From DATGJX01 sp963830545 (GTDB taxonomy: Bacteria > Vulcanimicrobiota > Vulcanimicrobiia > Vulcanimicrobiales > Vulcanimicrobiaceae), in assembly GCA_963830545.1 (NCBI GenBank), contig CAWHMK010000001.1:62001-126000 (forward strand): a DNA stretch of 64,000 nucleotides. The letters are read 5' to 3'. How positions within the stretch are numbered: the stretch's first letter is position 1; each line of letters opens with the position of its first letter. Both the position numbers and the translations under genes were made by a program. A model generated the notes under the pieces. That model worked only from the letters and a program-made list of their open reading frames with translations, had not been told where the DNA came from and made no database searches. This document shows positions 18,666 through 28,712 of this stretch, in pieces.

Positions 18666-20706
18666 GTGCATGTTCTATTAGGAGTGCTTTTTTCGCTGAG
18701 CCAGGTGCTGAGTTATCCGTTTCCCAACGCGCTCGTGAGTTCGCCCGGCGGCCGGAGCATCGCCTACGTATTGAACGAACGAGGCGTGCGGAGCATTTGG
18801 GTGGCACAGGCACCGGCATTTACTGCGCACATGTTGTGGACCTCCGGCAGCGACGACGGCCAAGAGATCACGAACCTTTCGATTTCAAAGGACGGAAAAT
18901 ACGTCGTGTACGTGCGAGGCGGCGATCACGACGCAAACTGGACCGAGCGACCGTGGCCGGACCCGGACGACAGTCCGGTGGAACCGCATATGCAGGTCAT
19001 ATCGCTGGCAACCGGCGGCGGAGAACCGAAAGTGCTGGGAGACGGAGACGCTCCCGTCATCGATCCCGCCAGCTCTCGGGTAGCGTTCGTGCACGACGGC
19101 GACGACCGCGTCTGGATCGCGCCGATCGACGGAAGCAAAACTGCGGCGCAGTTCTTCTTCGACCGCGCCAGCGACTCGGACCTTACGTGGTCTCCCGACG
19201 GAAGCGCGCTTGCATTCACGTCGGACCGCGGCGATCATGCGTTCATCGGCGTTTACCGCAATCAGCAAACGCCGATTGAATATCTCGCGCCGTCGACTTC
19301 GCGCGACTTTTCTCCGCAATGGTCACCGGACGGTTCGCGAATCGCATTCGTTCGCATCGGCGGACAAGGCGGCCCTCCGAAGGATCCGCTGCGCGAGTAT
19401 CCGACCCCATGGTCGATTATGGTTGCGGGAGCGGCAAATGGATCGGCGCGTGAAGCGTGGCGCAGTTTGGATACGCTGCGTGACTCACTGCCGCAGATCA
19501 ACGGTCCGCAACTGCGCTGGGTGGCCGGCGATCGCCTTGCATTCATTTCGGAACGCACGAATTGGCCGCGTTTATACACCGTACCGGCGGGCGGAGGCGC
19601 GATGCACCTGCTCACGCCCGGAAGCTCCATGATCGAAGACACTGCACTCTCGCCGGATCGCCGAACGATCTACTTCACGGCCGATGCAGGCAATACGCCG
19701 GGGGACGACGACCGGCGGCATATCTTCCGCGTTTCGGTGAACCGCGGCGCGCCAGTCGAAGTGACGCACGGCACGAACAGCGAATGGTGGCCCGCAGCAA
19801 CCGATGACGGTGTGGCATACGTACAAGCAGGTTCGCGCGAGCCGACCACGATCGCGCACAACGGTACGACCCTCGACGCGGATCAGGTGCCGAACGATTT
19901 TCCGACGCAGTCCATGGTCGTCCCCACCGAAGTCACGTTCCGAAGCAAAGACGGCTTGTTGATTCACGGACAGTCTTTTTATGCCGGCGCACGTGTCCGC
20001 AAAGGTTCCAGCGGTCATCTTCGTCCACGGCGGGCCGCCGCGGCAAATGCTGCTCACGTGGCATTACTTCGATTACTACAGCTATGCGTATGGCACGAAT
20101 CAGTACTTGGCCAATCACGGCGTAGCGGTGTTGTCCGTGAACTACCGCCTCGGCATTGGTTACGGACACGATTTCCATCATCCCCCGCACGCCGGTCCCG
20201 CAGGCGCCGCCGAGTATCAGGACGTGGTCGCGGGTGCGCGTTTCCTGCAGCGTGATTCGTCGATCGACGCGCACCGCCTCGGCATATGGGGCGGTTCGTA
20301 CGGCGGATACCTGACCGCGATGGGACTCGCGAAAAACTCCGACATCTTCAAAGCAGGCGCGGACATGCACGGCGTGCACGACTGGTCGATGTTCCCGGAG
20401 TGGTTCGATTCGCAAAGCAGCCGCTACCAGCAGCCCGACTTGAAACGGTTCCTGCGCACCGCGTGGCTCTCATCGCCCGACGCATACATCTCGACGTGGC
20501 GTTCGCCGGTCATCCTGATTCAAGGCGACGACGATCGCAACGTGCATTTCCACCAAATGGTCGATCTCGTCGAACGCTTGAAACACACCAGCGTACAGTT
20601 CGAACAACTCGTGATCCCGAACGAAATTCACGGCTTCCTTCGGTGGCACTCTTGGCTCGAAGCGGACACCGCCGCCACCGATTTTCTGATGCGAACATTG
20701 CGCTAG
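18666..20706 (+). CDS. S9 family (prolyl oligopeptidase/acylaminoacyl) peptidase; frameshifted
   Basis: About 680 residues: an N-terminal signal-like hydrophobic stretch, a beta-propeller (WD40-like TolB repeats such as LTWSPDGSALAFTSDRGDH and FSPQWSPDGSRIAFVR) to about residue 430, and a C-terminal alpha/beta hydrolase. The catalytic serine is in GGSYGGYL, Asp in LIQGDDDRNVHF, His in NEIHGFLRW; the oxyanion region is FVHGGPPRQ. The start is GTG at 18666, one base after the preceding stop. An extra T in the run at 19976-19980 shifts the frame between HGQSF and MPAHVSAKVPAVIF; deleting it restores the hydrolase start. Probably a periplasmic peptidase. Confidence 0.88.
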
Positions 20707-20710
20707 CGCA

Positions 20711-22561
20711 CTAGCGGTAGCGGCGCAGCCACGCAGCGAAATCCTGCTCCGCCAGCGGGCTGCAGATTTCGAAGCCTTGCAAGGCGTCTGCCCCGTTCGC
20801 CGCGAGCCATTGCCGCTCGGACGGCGTTTCGACGGCCTCGCCGATCACGGAGGCGCCCAGATGATGCGCTTGATCGATCATCATCTTCAACGCACCGGGT
20901 TGCCCGTGGACCGCGCCGACCAATTTGACGAAATCCGGCCGCAGCTCGGTCAGCGTTCGAAGCGAGAGATCGCCGGATCCGAATTGCGAAAGACCGACGC
21001 GCAATCCGCGCGCGCGGCAAGCGGACGCGAAGGCGACATACCGGTACGGCTCCGCGGCGACTTGCGCTTCAGAGAGTTCGAACGCAAGCGGCGCCGTCTC
21101 CCGGGGAAGCGCTTCGATGAGCGCTTCGCTTGGCTCGGCGACGTTCACGTGCAGCCAGAGGTCGGCAATGTTGCGAATCTCCGTTAACCGGTCGAGCACC
21201 GCGCGCAGGATGAGCGGATCGAATTCGCCGAGCAGCCCCTGGGCTTGCGCCGCGCGCAGCAATGTTTCGGGTGAGCGCATCCCCTGCGGGTGCAGCCAGC
21301 GCGGCAATACTTCGGCAGCGACGGGGCGTCCGTTTCGCGCCGCAACGATCGGCTGATAGCACAAGACGAACTGCGAGTGAAAATTGACCGTGCCTAGTTC
21401 GACAGGCCGTTCGACGGTCGTCGGAACCGAGGCGTCGCAAAATGCGAATGCCGCAGTACCCGCGCGCTTCGCCCGGTACATCGCGGCGTCGGCGCGCGAG
21501 AGCATTTCGCTCGCGGTCGTGCCGTCGCGCGGATACACAGCGATCCCGATGCTGGCCGAGGCGTTCAACGTCAGCGTCTCGTCGACGGTAACCGGTTCCG
21601 CGATCGCGTCGAGGACGCGCTTGGCGATGACCGCGAGTTCGTCGTCTTCTTTGAACGAGGAAACGACGACGCAAAATTCGTCGCCGCCGAAGCGCCCGCA
21701 CATTTCGTGCCGGCGCAATACGCCTTGTATACGGAGGGCGATGTCGCGAAGCGCGATGTCTCCTACGGAATGACCGTGCTCGTCGTTCATCCGCTTGAAG
21801 TGGTTGAGGTCGACGTACAGCAGCGCGACGCGCAAGTCTTCGCGCTGCGCGGCGGACAGCGCGCGCGTAAGATGATCGAGTACCGCCGCGCGGTTCGGAA
21901 TGCCCGTCAGGACGTCCGTGTCGGCGCGCTCGGCTATCCGGCGTTGCCGCTCGAGCGCTTCGAGCAGCCGCGATACCAGCGCGGCCAAGAAATTGAGGTA
22001 CTGGATCTCTTCCTCGCCGATGAATTCTTGACGCGGTTGTTTCCAACCCAGCGTCAAAACGCAACGTTTCCCTTCCGCGACGAAAGGCCAAAAGAGCAGC
22101 GAACGCAGCCCCAGCGCAGCTACCGCGTGATCCTGGGCGATCTCGTCCTGCAGTGTGTCGAAGATAACGGCTGCGCGATCGCGCTGGACTCCCCGCCAGC
22201 CGATACCCGTCTGCAGTTTGGATGCGCCATCGCCGACGGCGCACAGGCGCGCGTAACCGGACTCTTCGCCCTCGCGTTCTTCGCCGAGCTCGCCGTAGTC
22301 GAAATCGAGAGCGGTGGTCGAGTCGGCCAGTATGCGGCGGGCCTGTTCCGCCGGCGGCTCACCGATGACGCCCATTTCCACGACTGTGTGCAGCCGCACC
22401 ATGTGCTGCTGCAGCCGCTGCGAAATCGAAAACCGCCCCTCTTGCTCTTCGCCCGCCCCACTCACCGGCTTGTCCTCACCAATTCGACGCCCTACACCCC
22501 TCGAGAGCCGGCGATTGGCCGTAACACGGCCGAGCATGCACAAGCTCCGTTGTAGGTTCAT
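20711..22561 (-). CDS. GAF-GGDEF diguanylate cyclase with degenerate EAL domain
   Basis: A 616-residue signalling protein: a GAF-like sensory region (about 50-200), GGDEF (about 205-375) and EAL-like domain (about 385-616). The cyclase signature RFGGDEF is intact, so cyclic di-GMP synthesis is expected; the inhibitory-site position has RRHE rather than RxxD. In the EAL domain the first motif reads AEVLPRW, but DDFGxG is replaced by SQFGSGDLS and the KxD motif by KLVG, so phosphodiesterase activity is probably lost and the domain may act as a receptor. No membrane segments were seen; it is cytoplasmic. It ends 4 bases from the convergent S9 peptidase gene. Confidence 0.87.
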   Translation of the reverse strand: MNLQRSLCMLGRVTANRRLSRGVGRRIGEDKPVSGAGEEQEGRFSISQRLQQHMVRLHTVVEMGVIGEPPAEQARRILADSTTALDFDYGELGEEREGEESGYARLCAVGDGASKLQTGIGWRGVQRDRAAVIFDTLQDEIAQDHAVAALGLRSLLFWPFVAEGKRCVLTLGWKQPRQEFIGEEEIQYLNFLAALVSRLLEALERQRRIAERADTDVLTGIPNRAAVLDHLTRALSAAQREDLRVALLYVDLNHFKRMNDEHGHSVGDIALRDIALRIQGVLRRHEMCGRFGGDEFCVVVSSFKEDDELAVIAKRVLDAIAEPVTVDETLTLNASASIGIAVYPRDGTTASEMLSRADAAMYRAKRAGTAAFAFCDASVPTTVERPVELGTVNFHSQFVLCYQPIVAARNGRPVAAEVLPRWLHPQGMRSPETLLRAAQAQGLLGEFDPLILRAVLDRLTEIRNIADLWLHVNVAEPSEALIEALPRETAPLAFELSEAQVAAEPYRYVAFASACRARGLRVGLSQFGSGDLSLRTLTELRPDFVKLVGAVHGQPGALKMMIDQAHHLGASVIGEAVETPSERQWLAANGADALQGFEICSPLAEQDFAAWLRRYR

Positions 22562-22642
22562 ACCGTGTGGTATTGCACCGCAAACAGTACGCGTATGGGT
22601 CTTTTGTAATGCTCTCCTTCGAGAAGCCTAGCCGTTTAGGTC

Positions 22643-25600
22643 TTACGGCCCGGCGGGAGCCGCTTGACGACGCTCGGGCATGAGCAGATACAGCCCAAGG
22701 GCTGCGGAGTAGTTCAATGCCGGCGGCCTGGCGCCGTCCCAACCGAGCTTCGTGAGATCGGCTTTCTGAGCCGCTGCAACGCGTCCGCAGTTGATGATCG
22801 CGGGCACGGCGCCGATATCGGCTGCATCCAGAGAGTACCACGTGCCGGACGTCGACGTGTGCGCAGCAATCGTCCAGCCCGGCGCGGGCGCACCGTTTCC
22901 GAAGTGCGTCTGCAGTTGCGCGAGCAATTGCTGAGCGACGCCGTGCATCTCGGCGGTGCAGCTTTGCGAAGCACGCAATGCGAACGGCGTCTTCGGCGGC
23001 GCCGACGGCAGTTTATACACGCGGAAGCTTTCCGCTCCCGCCTGCGGCGGGCGGCGCACGAAATACAATCCGACCGACGGCATGAACGTCACCGTAGGCC
23101 GGAAGAACATTCCGCCGGAATTGGGCTCGACGTAAAGTTTGCGCTGCTGCGCGGTTTGCTCATCCGTCGAGTGAAACGTCGTGCACGCAAAGAGCGGGCG
23201 CAGCTGCGTGCCCTGTTTGACGGTAATGCTCAGCGCGTACGTCGTTTTCAGTCCGTGATAGGTCACCGCAATGCCCGGTATATTCGGCGAGGGCATCGTG
23301 TCCGGATAGCCGGCGGCGGTTTTGGCCGCCTCGATCTGCGACGCGTACGCCTTCAACCCACCAAGTAGGCTTTGCGCGGTCTTTTGCGAGTCCGCCGTGC
23401 ACATCGGGGAGGTGTTGATGGCAAACGGATCGCTCGGCGCAGTTTGCGGCAGCGGCGACATGAACTGCCGGAAGCCGCCGCGTCCCTCGCCGCGCGGCGG
23501 GGCAAGCGCGCGTGACGATTGCTGCTCGAGCTGCGCGCCCTGCCCAAAGCGGGCCGTATACGTCACCGAAAGCTGCCGCGGCGTGTTCGGTCGCGCGATC
23601 GTAGGAATCAGCAAGCCGTTCGCCGTCGTGTACGGCACCGCGTTTTGCGGACTCGAAAAAATACCGCCATAGGTATTTAAAATGTTGCTCGCAGCCAGTG
23701 TGAGCGTACCGTGCTGCAATTGCGTGCTGACGCCCGCGTCGACGGTCGTATACGCGGGGAGGTTCTGCGAATTGTTGACGCCCGTGTAATTCGCATCGGC
23801 CAGCCACTCGACCGCGGAGTGCGGCGCTTTGTAATCGAGGGTGACGCCCGCACGGTGCAGCGGCACGTTCGGCAACTGCGCACCCGAAATCGTTATCGAG
23901 TAGGGATTGGCGAATCGCGGATCGGCGCTGATTGCCTTGGCAATCTGTACATCGTAGAAGGGCTCGACTACAAGTCGGCCCAGCGTGAAATACCCGTTGA
24001 TCCGCGCGCCTTCGTACACGCGCTGAACGTTTGCGATCGGCGTAGAAAAGTACGCATTTTGCGGCCCGAAGAGCGGTGCGGGCGTACCGCCGCAGGTTGA
24101 GTCGAAATACTGCTGCGCGGTGCTGAAATAATTCGCGGGAAAAATACCGGCGGACAGCAGCGCGGTGCCGTTGACCTCGACCGGCAGCACGACGTCGTTT
24201 TGCACTTGCCGGTACAGGGAGCCGCTCACCAGACCCCAATTGCCGTGATGCGTATCAGCTCAGGCGCTCCGAATTCGAAGAACTCGCACCGGGCTCGTCG
24301 CCCGGCGCGCTTCCGTATGCGATGTTGCCGTTACAGTCGATTCGCAACTGGCCGGGATCCGTCAGAAATCCTGCGCGGCCGGCGTGCGGCGCGACGCCGC
24401 CCAAGTTGTACGTGAGCGCGTACGAATCGTTCCCCGTCGGCTGCCACGTGGCGCCGGCACCGAGCAGCAGCGAAGAAGGGGCGTTGCTGGCTCGGCTGAT
24501 TCCGATCGAATCGTTCAGGCGCAGCTTCGTATTCGAGCGAATCGAATCGTTCACGCTTATCGCGGCGTAACTCGCGGACTGCCCGGGGAAGGTGAAAGGC
24601 TTGGCCTGCTCCACGAGCGGCGTAAACGCCGTACTACTGTTCGTACCGTAGGCGGTTACGGAGATCGTATGCCGCTGCTTTGCGGGCAGCATCGCATTCA
24701 CGGAGAAACCGCCCATGCTCGTGGCGGTTTGCGTACCCGTCGGCGCCGCCTCGCCGTTGATGAAGCGATCGAGCAGATCGCGCGTAGAGTTCGAACGCGA
24801 CCCGAAAAGCGCAGCTTGTACTTGGGTGTCGCCGATGAGGGCGTCGTCGGTGAGCGAATACAGATCGAACGCGGTATCGTACGAGTTGTTCGGGCCGTAG
24901 CCGCACGGCAGCACGCCGGTGTATTGCGTGCATACCAAATCGGAGCCGTTCACCGAATGCATGTACGATCCGGTAAGCGTCTGCGATTCCGAAAGCTGAT
25001 ATCGCAGTTTCACCAGCGATCCGAATTGCTGCCCGTCGCCCTCGTGCGTGTAATCGAGTCCGCTCGCATCGAGGAATTGCATGCCGTCCAGAAGACTCGG
25101 ATTCATGCGGTAGGTGTGCATCGCGGCGATGCCCAGTTTGCCGATCGAGCCGGTTTCCGAAGCAGAATAATCGTTCTTCCCGTTGCTTCCGACGGACAGG
25201 GAAAACGCGCTCTGCCAGCTCAGCGTCGGATCGATCGTGCGGAAATTCACGCCGCCGGCCAGGCCCCCCAGCGTCGGTCCGAACGACACGTTCGCGCCCG
25301 TGAAAAGATCGGAGTTGAGCATGCGCAGATCCCCGGCCATACCCGGTGCGTTGAGCGGAATGCCGTCGAGCGTCATCTGCGTTTGACTCGGATCCTGTCC
25401 TTCGAGCGAGACGGTTTGCGTTGCGTCGCTATCGGTACTCGACGTGCTGACGGTAACTCCGGAGAGTTTGCCGAGCGCATCCGCGAGCGTATCGGAAAGT
25501 TTGCGCTGTGCGCTGTCCGCCGATATCGACGTCGTCGAAATGGTCGCCGTGGATTTTACGACGGTCGACGCGATCGTTCGCAAGGGCCCGTTGGATTGCG

Positions 25601-25922
25601 CGAGCGCGACGTTCACGGTAACCATCCGGCCGTTGATGACCTCGAAATTCGCCGACGTCACCGCACTGAAGCCCCGAGCGAATACGCGCGCGCGATAAAT
25701 GCCGTCCGGTACGTCCGTAAAACGTACGATGCCGTTATCGCCTGTGAATTCACTGGCCATGACCGGTCCGTCCAGCATGACGCGCGCGAGCACGACGGGC
25801 GCTTTGCTCGATGCATCGTGTACCACGATGTCGATTTCGCCCGTGTCGGATTGCGCCGCAGCGGGAAGCGCGCTCCCAAGCAACACAAGCGCAACGAACA
25901 GGCAAAGCAGACGACGAATCAT
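22643..25922 (-). CDS. TonB-dependent receptor with duplicated C-terminal domain; frameshifted
   Basis: About 1090 residues. Signal peptide (LLCLFVALVLLGSALPAAAQ), carboxypeptidase-regulatory-like domain (about 25-110), plug domain (LADALGKLSGVTVSTSS, then SQTQMTLDGIPLNAPG and GGLAGGVNFRT) and a 22-strand-type barrel to about residue 800. The barrel is followed by about 290 residues with two related repeats, each starting near PFAxxxSxxCTA, with (A)QxLL then a GLY-ending strand. An extra base near 24260 breaks the frame (stop at 24255) within the barrel. Such receptors import a ligand across the outer membrane using TonB energy; the ligand is unknown. It lies 52 bases downstream of the histidine kinase gene's stop side and may be under separate control. 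Confidence 0.85.
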
Positions 25923-25974
25923 CGCCTTCTTTTACCACGGAGCGGCTCAGAAAAGTCTGAGAAGGAAAAGAAAA

Positions 25975-27408
25975 TTAGATCCGGATCGACACGGTGGTGC
26001 CGCGGCCCGGCGCGCTATCGATGGCGATGCGGCCGCCGGCGCGATCCACCGCGCGTTTCGCAATTGCCAAACCCAGACCCGTGCCCGGGATTTCACCGCG
26101 CACGTCCCCGCGAAAAAAGCGCTCGAAGGCGTGCAGCCGCTCCGATTCGCTCATACCGGGGCCCTCGTCGCGAACGCTGAGTACGGTGCTGCCGTTCTCG
26201 CGATACGCCCGCAAATGGACGGGCGCGCCGGGCGCGTACTTGAGCGCGTTTTCGACCAGGTTCCACATCGCCTCGCTCAGCTCGCCCCGATCGGCGTATA
26301 CATCGCCCACGCCGTCCACGCTGTAGTCGATGGCTCGCTCTTCGTCCAGGCGCCGCGCGGCTTCGCATTGGTCGCGCAGAAGTTCCGTCAGGTCGACTTG
26401 CCCGGGTTCGGGCGGTGCTTCCGCATCCATGCGCGCTAGGCGCATCAACCGGTCGATCAGGACGCGCATGTGTTCTTTTTCGATAGCCATCGTAGCGAGA
26501 ATTTGCCGCGCGACTTTTGGCTCTTCGATGGCTCCCCGGCGGAGTACGTCGATATAGCCGGCGATCACCGTGAGCGGCGTACGCAGCTCGTGTCCCGCAT
26601 CGGCGACGAATTGGCGCATGCGGGCTTCCGTGGCACGGCGTTCGTCCATCGCCGCCGCGACGTTTGCCGCCGCATCGTTGTACGCTTCGGTCAGGGTGCC
26701 GATTTCGTCTCCGCCCGTGGTGAAGAACCGGCGCTGCGTGTAGTCGCCGGTTGCGAGCGCGCGAAGCGAACCGGTGAGCTCGTTCATCGGTCTAAGCGCT
26801 TGCCGCGCGACGACGCGCCCCGCGAACCACGACACGCCCAGGGCGACGATCGCGATGCCGAGGATTATCCACCAATACGGAACGAGATTGGCGAAAATGA
26901 TCCACTCGGAAGCGTCGAACGTCACGTATCCGCCCTCGACACCGATGATACGCCACCAGTCGTGCGGAGCGGCGGAGAAGACGATCGGACGGCCGCGCTG
27001 CGAGGCCGCTGGAGGCTCGATCGGCAAACCGGCGCGAGGCGGAGCGTGCGGCAGTTTCACTCGGCCGCGCACCACGCTATCGAGAATCTCCGGGTGAACG
27101 TCGCGATCTCCGCCCAAGAATTTGCCGTGCAGGTCGAACACCGCTACGTGCAGCCCGATGCCGGAAAGATCCCGCGCGATGCGCGGCGCCGCTTGCGTGA
27201 GCGTTTCTCCGTCGGACTGATAGCGCGCTGCGAGAAAGCGCGCTTCTTCGTGTTTGGCGATGATGATGTCGTTGCTGAAGCCGGCGAGTTCGTACACGAG
27301 CGCGATCGAGGATGCGATGACCACCAGCAGTACGGTAACGCCGAGCAACACCGTGTACAGCGTCGCTAAACGCGAGGCAAGCGAACGCGGCGGAACGTGC
27401 GCGTTCAT
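25975..27408 (-). CDS. Sensor histidine kinase (HAMP, HisKA, HATPase)
   Basis: A 477-residue membrane kinase. Two membrane helices (LYTVLLGVTVLLVVIASSIALVY near residue 20, and YWWIILGIAIVALGVSWFAG near 180) flank a periplasmic sensor region. A HAMP domain follows, then HisKA with the phosphorylated His in FVADAGHELRTPLTVI, and HATPase boxes NLVENALKYAP, VRDEGPGM and GTGLGLAIAKRAV. The start ATG at 27408 overlaps the response regulator stop by 4 bases; upstream in-frame ATGs would lie inside that gene. It pairs with the regulator at 27405-28088. The signal is unknown; the neighbouring TonB receptor is a possible target. Confidence 0.92.
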   Translation of the reverse strand: MNAHVPPRSLASRLATLYTVLLGVTVLLVVIASSIALVYELAGFSNDIIIAKHEEARFLAARYQSDGETLTQAAPRIARDLSGIGLHVAVFDLHGKFLGGDRDVHPEILDSVVRGRVKLPHAPPRAGLPIEPPAASQRGRPIVFSAAPHDWWRIIGVEGGYVTFDASEWIIFANLVPYWWIILGIAIVALGVSWFAGRVVARQALRPMNELTGSLRALATGDYTQRRFFTTGGDEIGTLTEAYNDAAANVAAAMDERRATEARMRQFVADAGHELRTPLTVIAGYIDVLRRGAIEEPKVARQILATMAIEKEHMRVLIDRLMRLARMDAEAPPEPGQVDLTELLRDQCEAARRLDEERAIDYSVDGVGDVYADRGELSEAMWNLVENALKYAPGAPVHLRAYRENGSTVLSVRDEGPGMSESERLHAFERFFRGDVRGEIPGTGLGLAIAKRAVDRAGGRIAIDSAPGRGTTVSIRI

Positions 27409-28088
27409 TGCGCCAGTCCGTAGCCCACGCCGCGAACCGTTCGGATGAACGACGGGTGGTCGGAGCGATCGATTTTTGCACGCAGGTACGAGATGTACGT
27501 TTCGACGATGTTCGGGCCGCCTTCGAAATCGTGTCCCCACACGAGTTCGAGCAAATGATCCTTGCTGAAAACGCGGCGCGGCTCGCGCATGAATACTTCG
27601 AGCAAATCGAACTCACGCTGCGTGAAATCCAGACGGTCTTGTCCGCGCCACGCTTCTCGTGTCGTCGGATTTATCGCGATGTCGTGCCAGCGCAGCACGT
27701 CTTCTTCTATGAGCTGCGGGCGGCGCAGCTTCGCCTGCAGCCTCGCGATGAGTTCTTCGAAGATGAACGGCTTGACGAGATAGTCGTCGGCTCCGGCACT
27801 CAGACTCGTCACCTTGTCCGCGGTCTCGCCTTTGGCGGTGAGCATCAGAATCGGCGCCTGGCTGATTTGGCGCAAGCGCGGGAGTAGCGTAATGCCGTCG
27901 ATCTTCGGCATCATGACGTCGAGCACGATGACCTCGGGGTCCCAAACGCGCACGAGATCCAGCGCCGCTTGCCCGTCGGAGGCCGTCCGAACGGAAAACC
28001 CTTCACGGGTTAAACCGAGCTCGAGCATTTCACGGACAAAACGGTCGTCGTCTACGACCGCTACGCGGGCGGGCTGCATGGTCAGCAT
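27405..28088 (-). CDS. OmpR/PhoB-family response regulator
   Basis: A 227-residue regulator: receiver domain (about 5-120) with acidic pair in VAVVDDDRF, phosphoacceptor Asp in VIVLDVMMPKIDG, Thr in LMLTAK and Lys in YLVKPF; winged-helix DNA-binding domain from about 130, with LDFTQREFDLLEVFMREPRRVFSKDHLLELVWG and the ending FIRTVRGVGYGL. The start is taken at ATG 28088; ATG at 28079 is also possible, and neither has a clear ribosome site. A longer frame upstream has no receiver sequence. Translationally coupled to the kinase by a 4-base overlap. Confidence 0.92.
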   Translation of the reverse strand: MLTMQPARVAVVDDDRFVREMLELGLTREGFSVRTASDGQAALDLVRVWDPEVIVLDVMMPKIDGITLLPRLRQISQAPILMLTAKGETADKVTSLSAGADDYLVKPFIFEELIARLQAKLRRPQLIEEDVLRWHDIAINPTTREAWRGQDRLDFTQREFDLLEVFMREPRRVFSKDHLLELVWGHDFEGGPNIVETYISYLRAKIDRSDHPSFIRTVRGVGYGLAQ

Positions 28089-28138
28089 TCTACGGTAGAT
28101 CGTCGCCGCAAACCCTTGGATGCGGCTGAACAGGTCCG

Positions 28139-28612
28139 CTACGCCGCCGGAACGGCGCCCCACCGCCGGCAGCGCTGCCCGGCCACCAGCGAGGCGGCCC
28201 GAATACTTTCCAGCGGGTGAACCACGAGCGACACACCGCTCGAAGCGAGCGCGGCGCACGTCCCCTCGTCGGGCAGCCAGTGCGCGAACAAATGTACCTC
28301 GTCCGTTTCGGTTTGGGAGGCGAGCGTGCGAAGCACGTCTGCGAGCGAACAGGAACGCCGATCGCGCAAACGCTCGCTCACGCTCTCGCGAAATTGCGCG
28401 CCGTTCCAGCCGGCGGCCACGATAAGCAGCCTTCGCATGGCGTCGATGCTCGTTCCCTCGAAGTCCACCGCCGCCGCACGGACCCGCTCCGCCAAGGGAC
28501 GCTCGACGTCCGCGTGCAGCGTGGCCGGAGTAATGCTCCCCGCCTCACCCGTTTCCAGTATCGCTCCCGCGCCGATGATGTAGTCCATGGGAACACGGTA
28601 GGACGCGTTCAT
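28139..28612 (-). CDS. Hypothetical protein, start codon inside a hairpin
   Basis: A 157-residue soluble protein of unknown family. It has an early DYIIGAGAILETGEAG segment, a central charged region rich in Arg/Glu, and a C-terminal half (DEVHLFAHWLPDEGTCAALA, then GVSLVVHPLES) that could be a Rossmann-like beta-alpha unit. No motif was recognised. Its ATG lies within the 3' arm of an 8-bp hairpin (28610-28629), with an AGG ribosome-binding element in the loop, suggesting translation is controlled by RNA folding. It precedes the response regulator gene by 51 bases and could be in the same transcript. Confidence 0.55.
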   Translation of the reverse strand: MNASYRVPMDYIIGAGAILETGEAGSITPATLHADVERPLAERVRAAAVDFEGTSIDAMRRLLIVAAGWNGAQFRESVSERLRDRRSCSLADVLRTLASQTETDEVHLFAHWLPDEGTCAALASSGVSLVVHPLESIRAASLVAGQRCRRWGAVPAA

Positions 28613-28629
28613 GCCACCTGTGTGGCATG
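28610..28629 (-). promoter_or_regulatory. Hairpin covering the ribosome site and start codon
   Basis: On the minus strand CATGCCAC pairs with GTGGCATG across an ACAG loop. The ATG of the 28139-28612 gene is inside the 3' arm and AGG is at the loop edge. Eight T residues lie just upstream, and a weaker copy of the dyad (GCCAC-CCC-GTGGC, 28657-28669) is 28 bases further upstream. Confidence 0.55.
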
Positions 28630-28712
28630 TTCAAAAAAAATGTGAGGCGCGAACACGCCACCCCGTGGCATCTTCGCGCCCTCTGCCCACCCCGGCACTC
28701 ACCGCTAATGTG

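Noticed and set aside
25946..25961. Hairpin CTCAGA-AAAG-TCTGAG as terminator between kinase and TonB receptor genes
   Set aside because: Only a 6-bp stem with no T run on the right side; too weak to call.
24384..26180. A 598-residue reading frame on the plus strand opposite the TonB receptor
   Set aside because: It is antisense to a gene with clear plug and barrel motifs, is Arg-rich as expected for shadow frames in GC-rich DNA, and shows no family motif.
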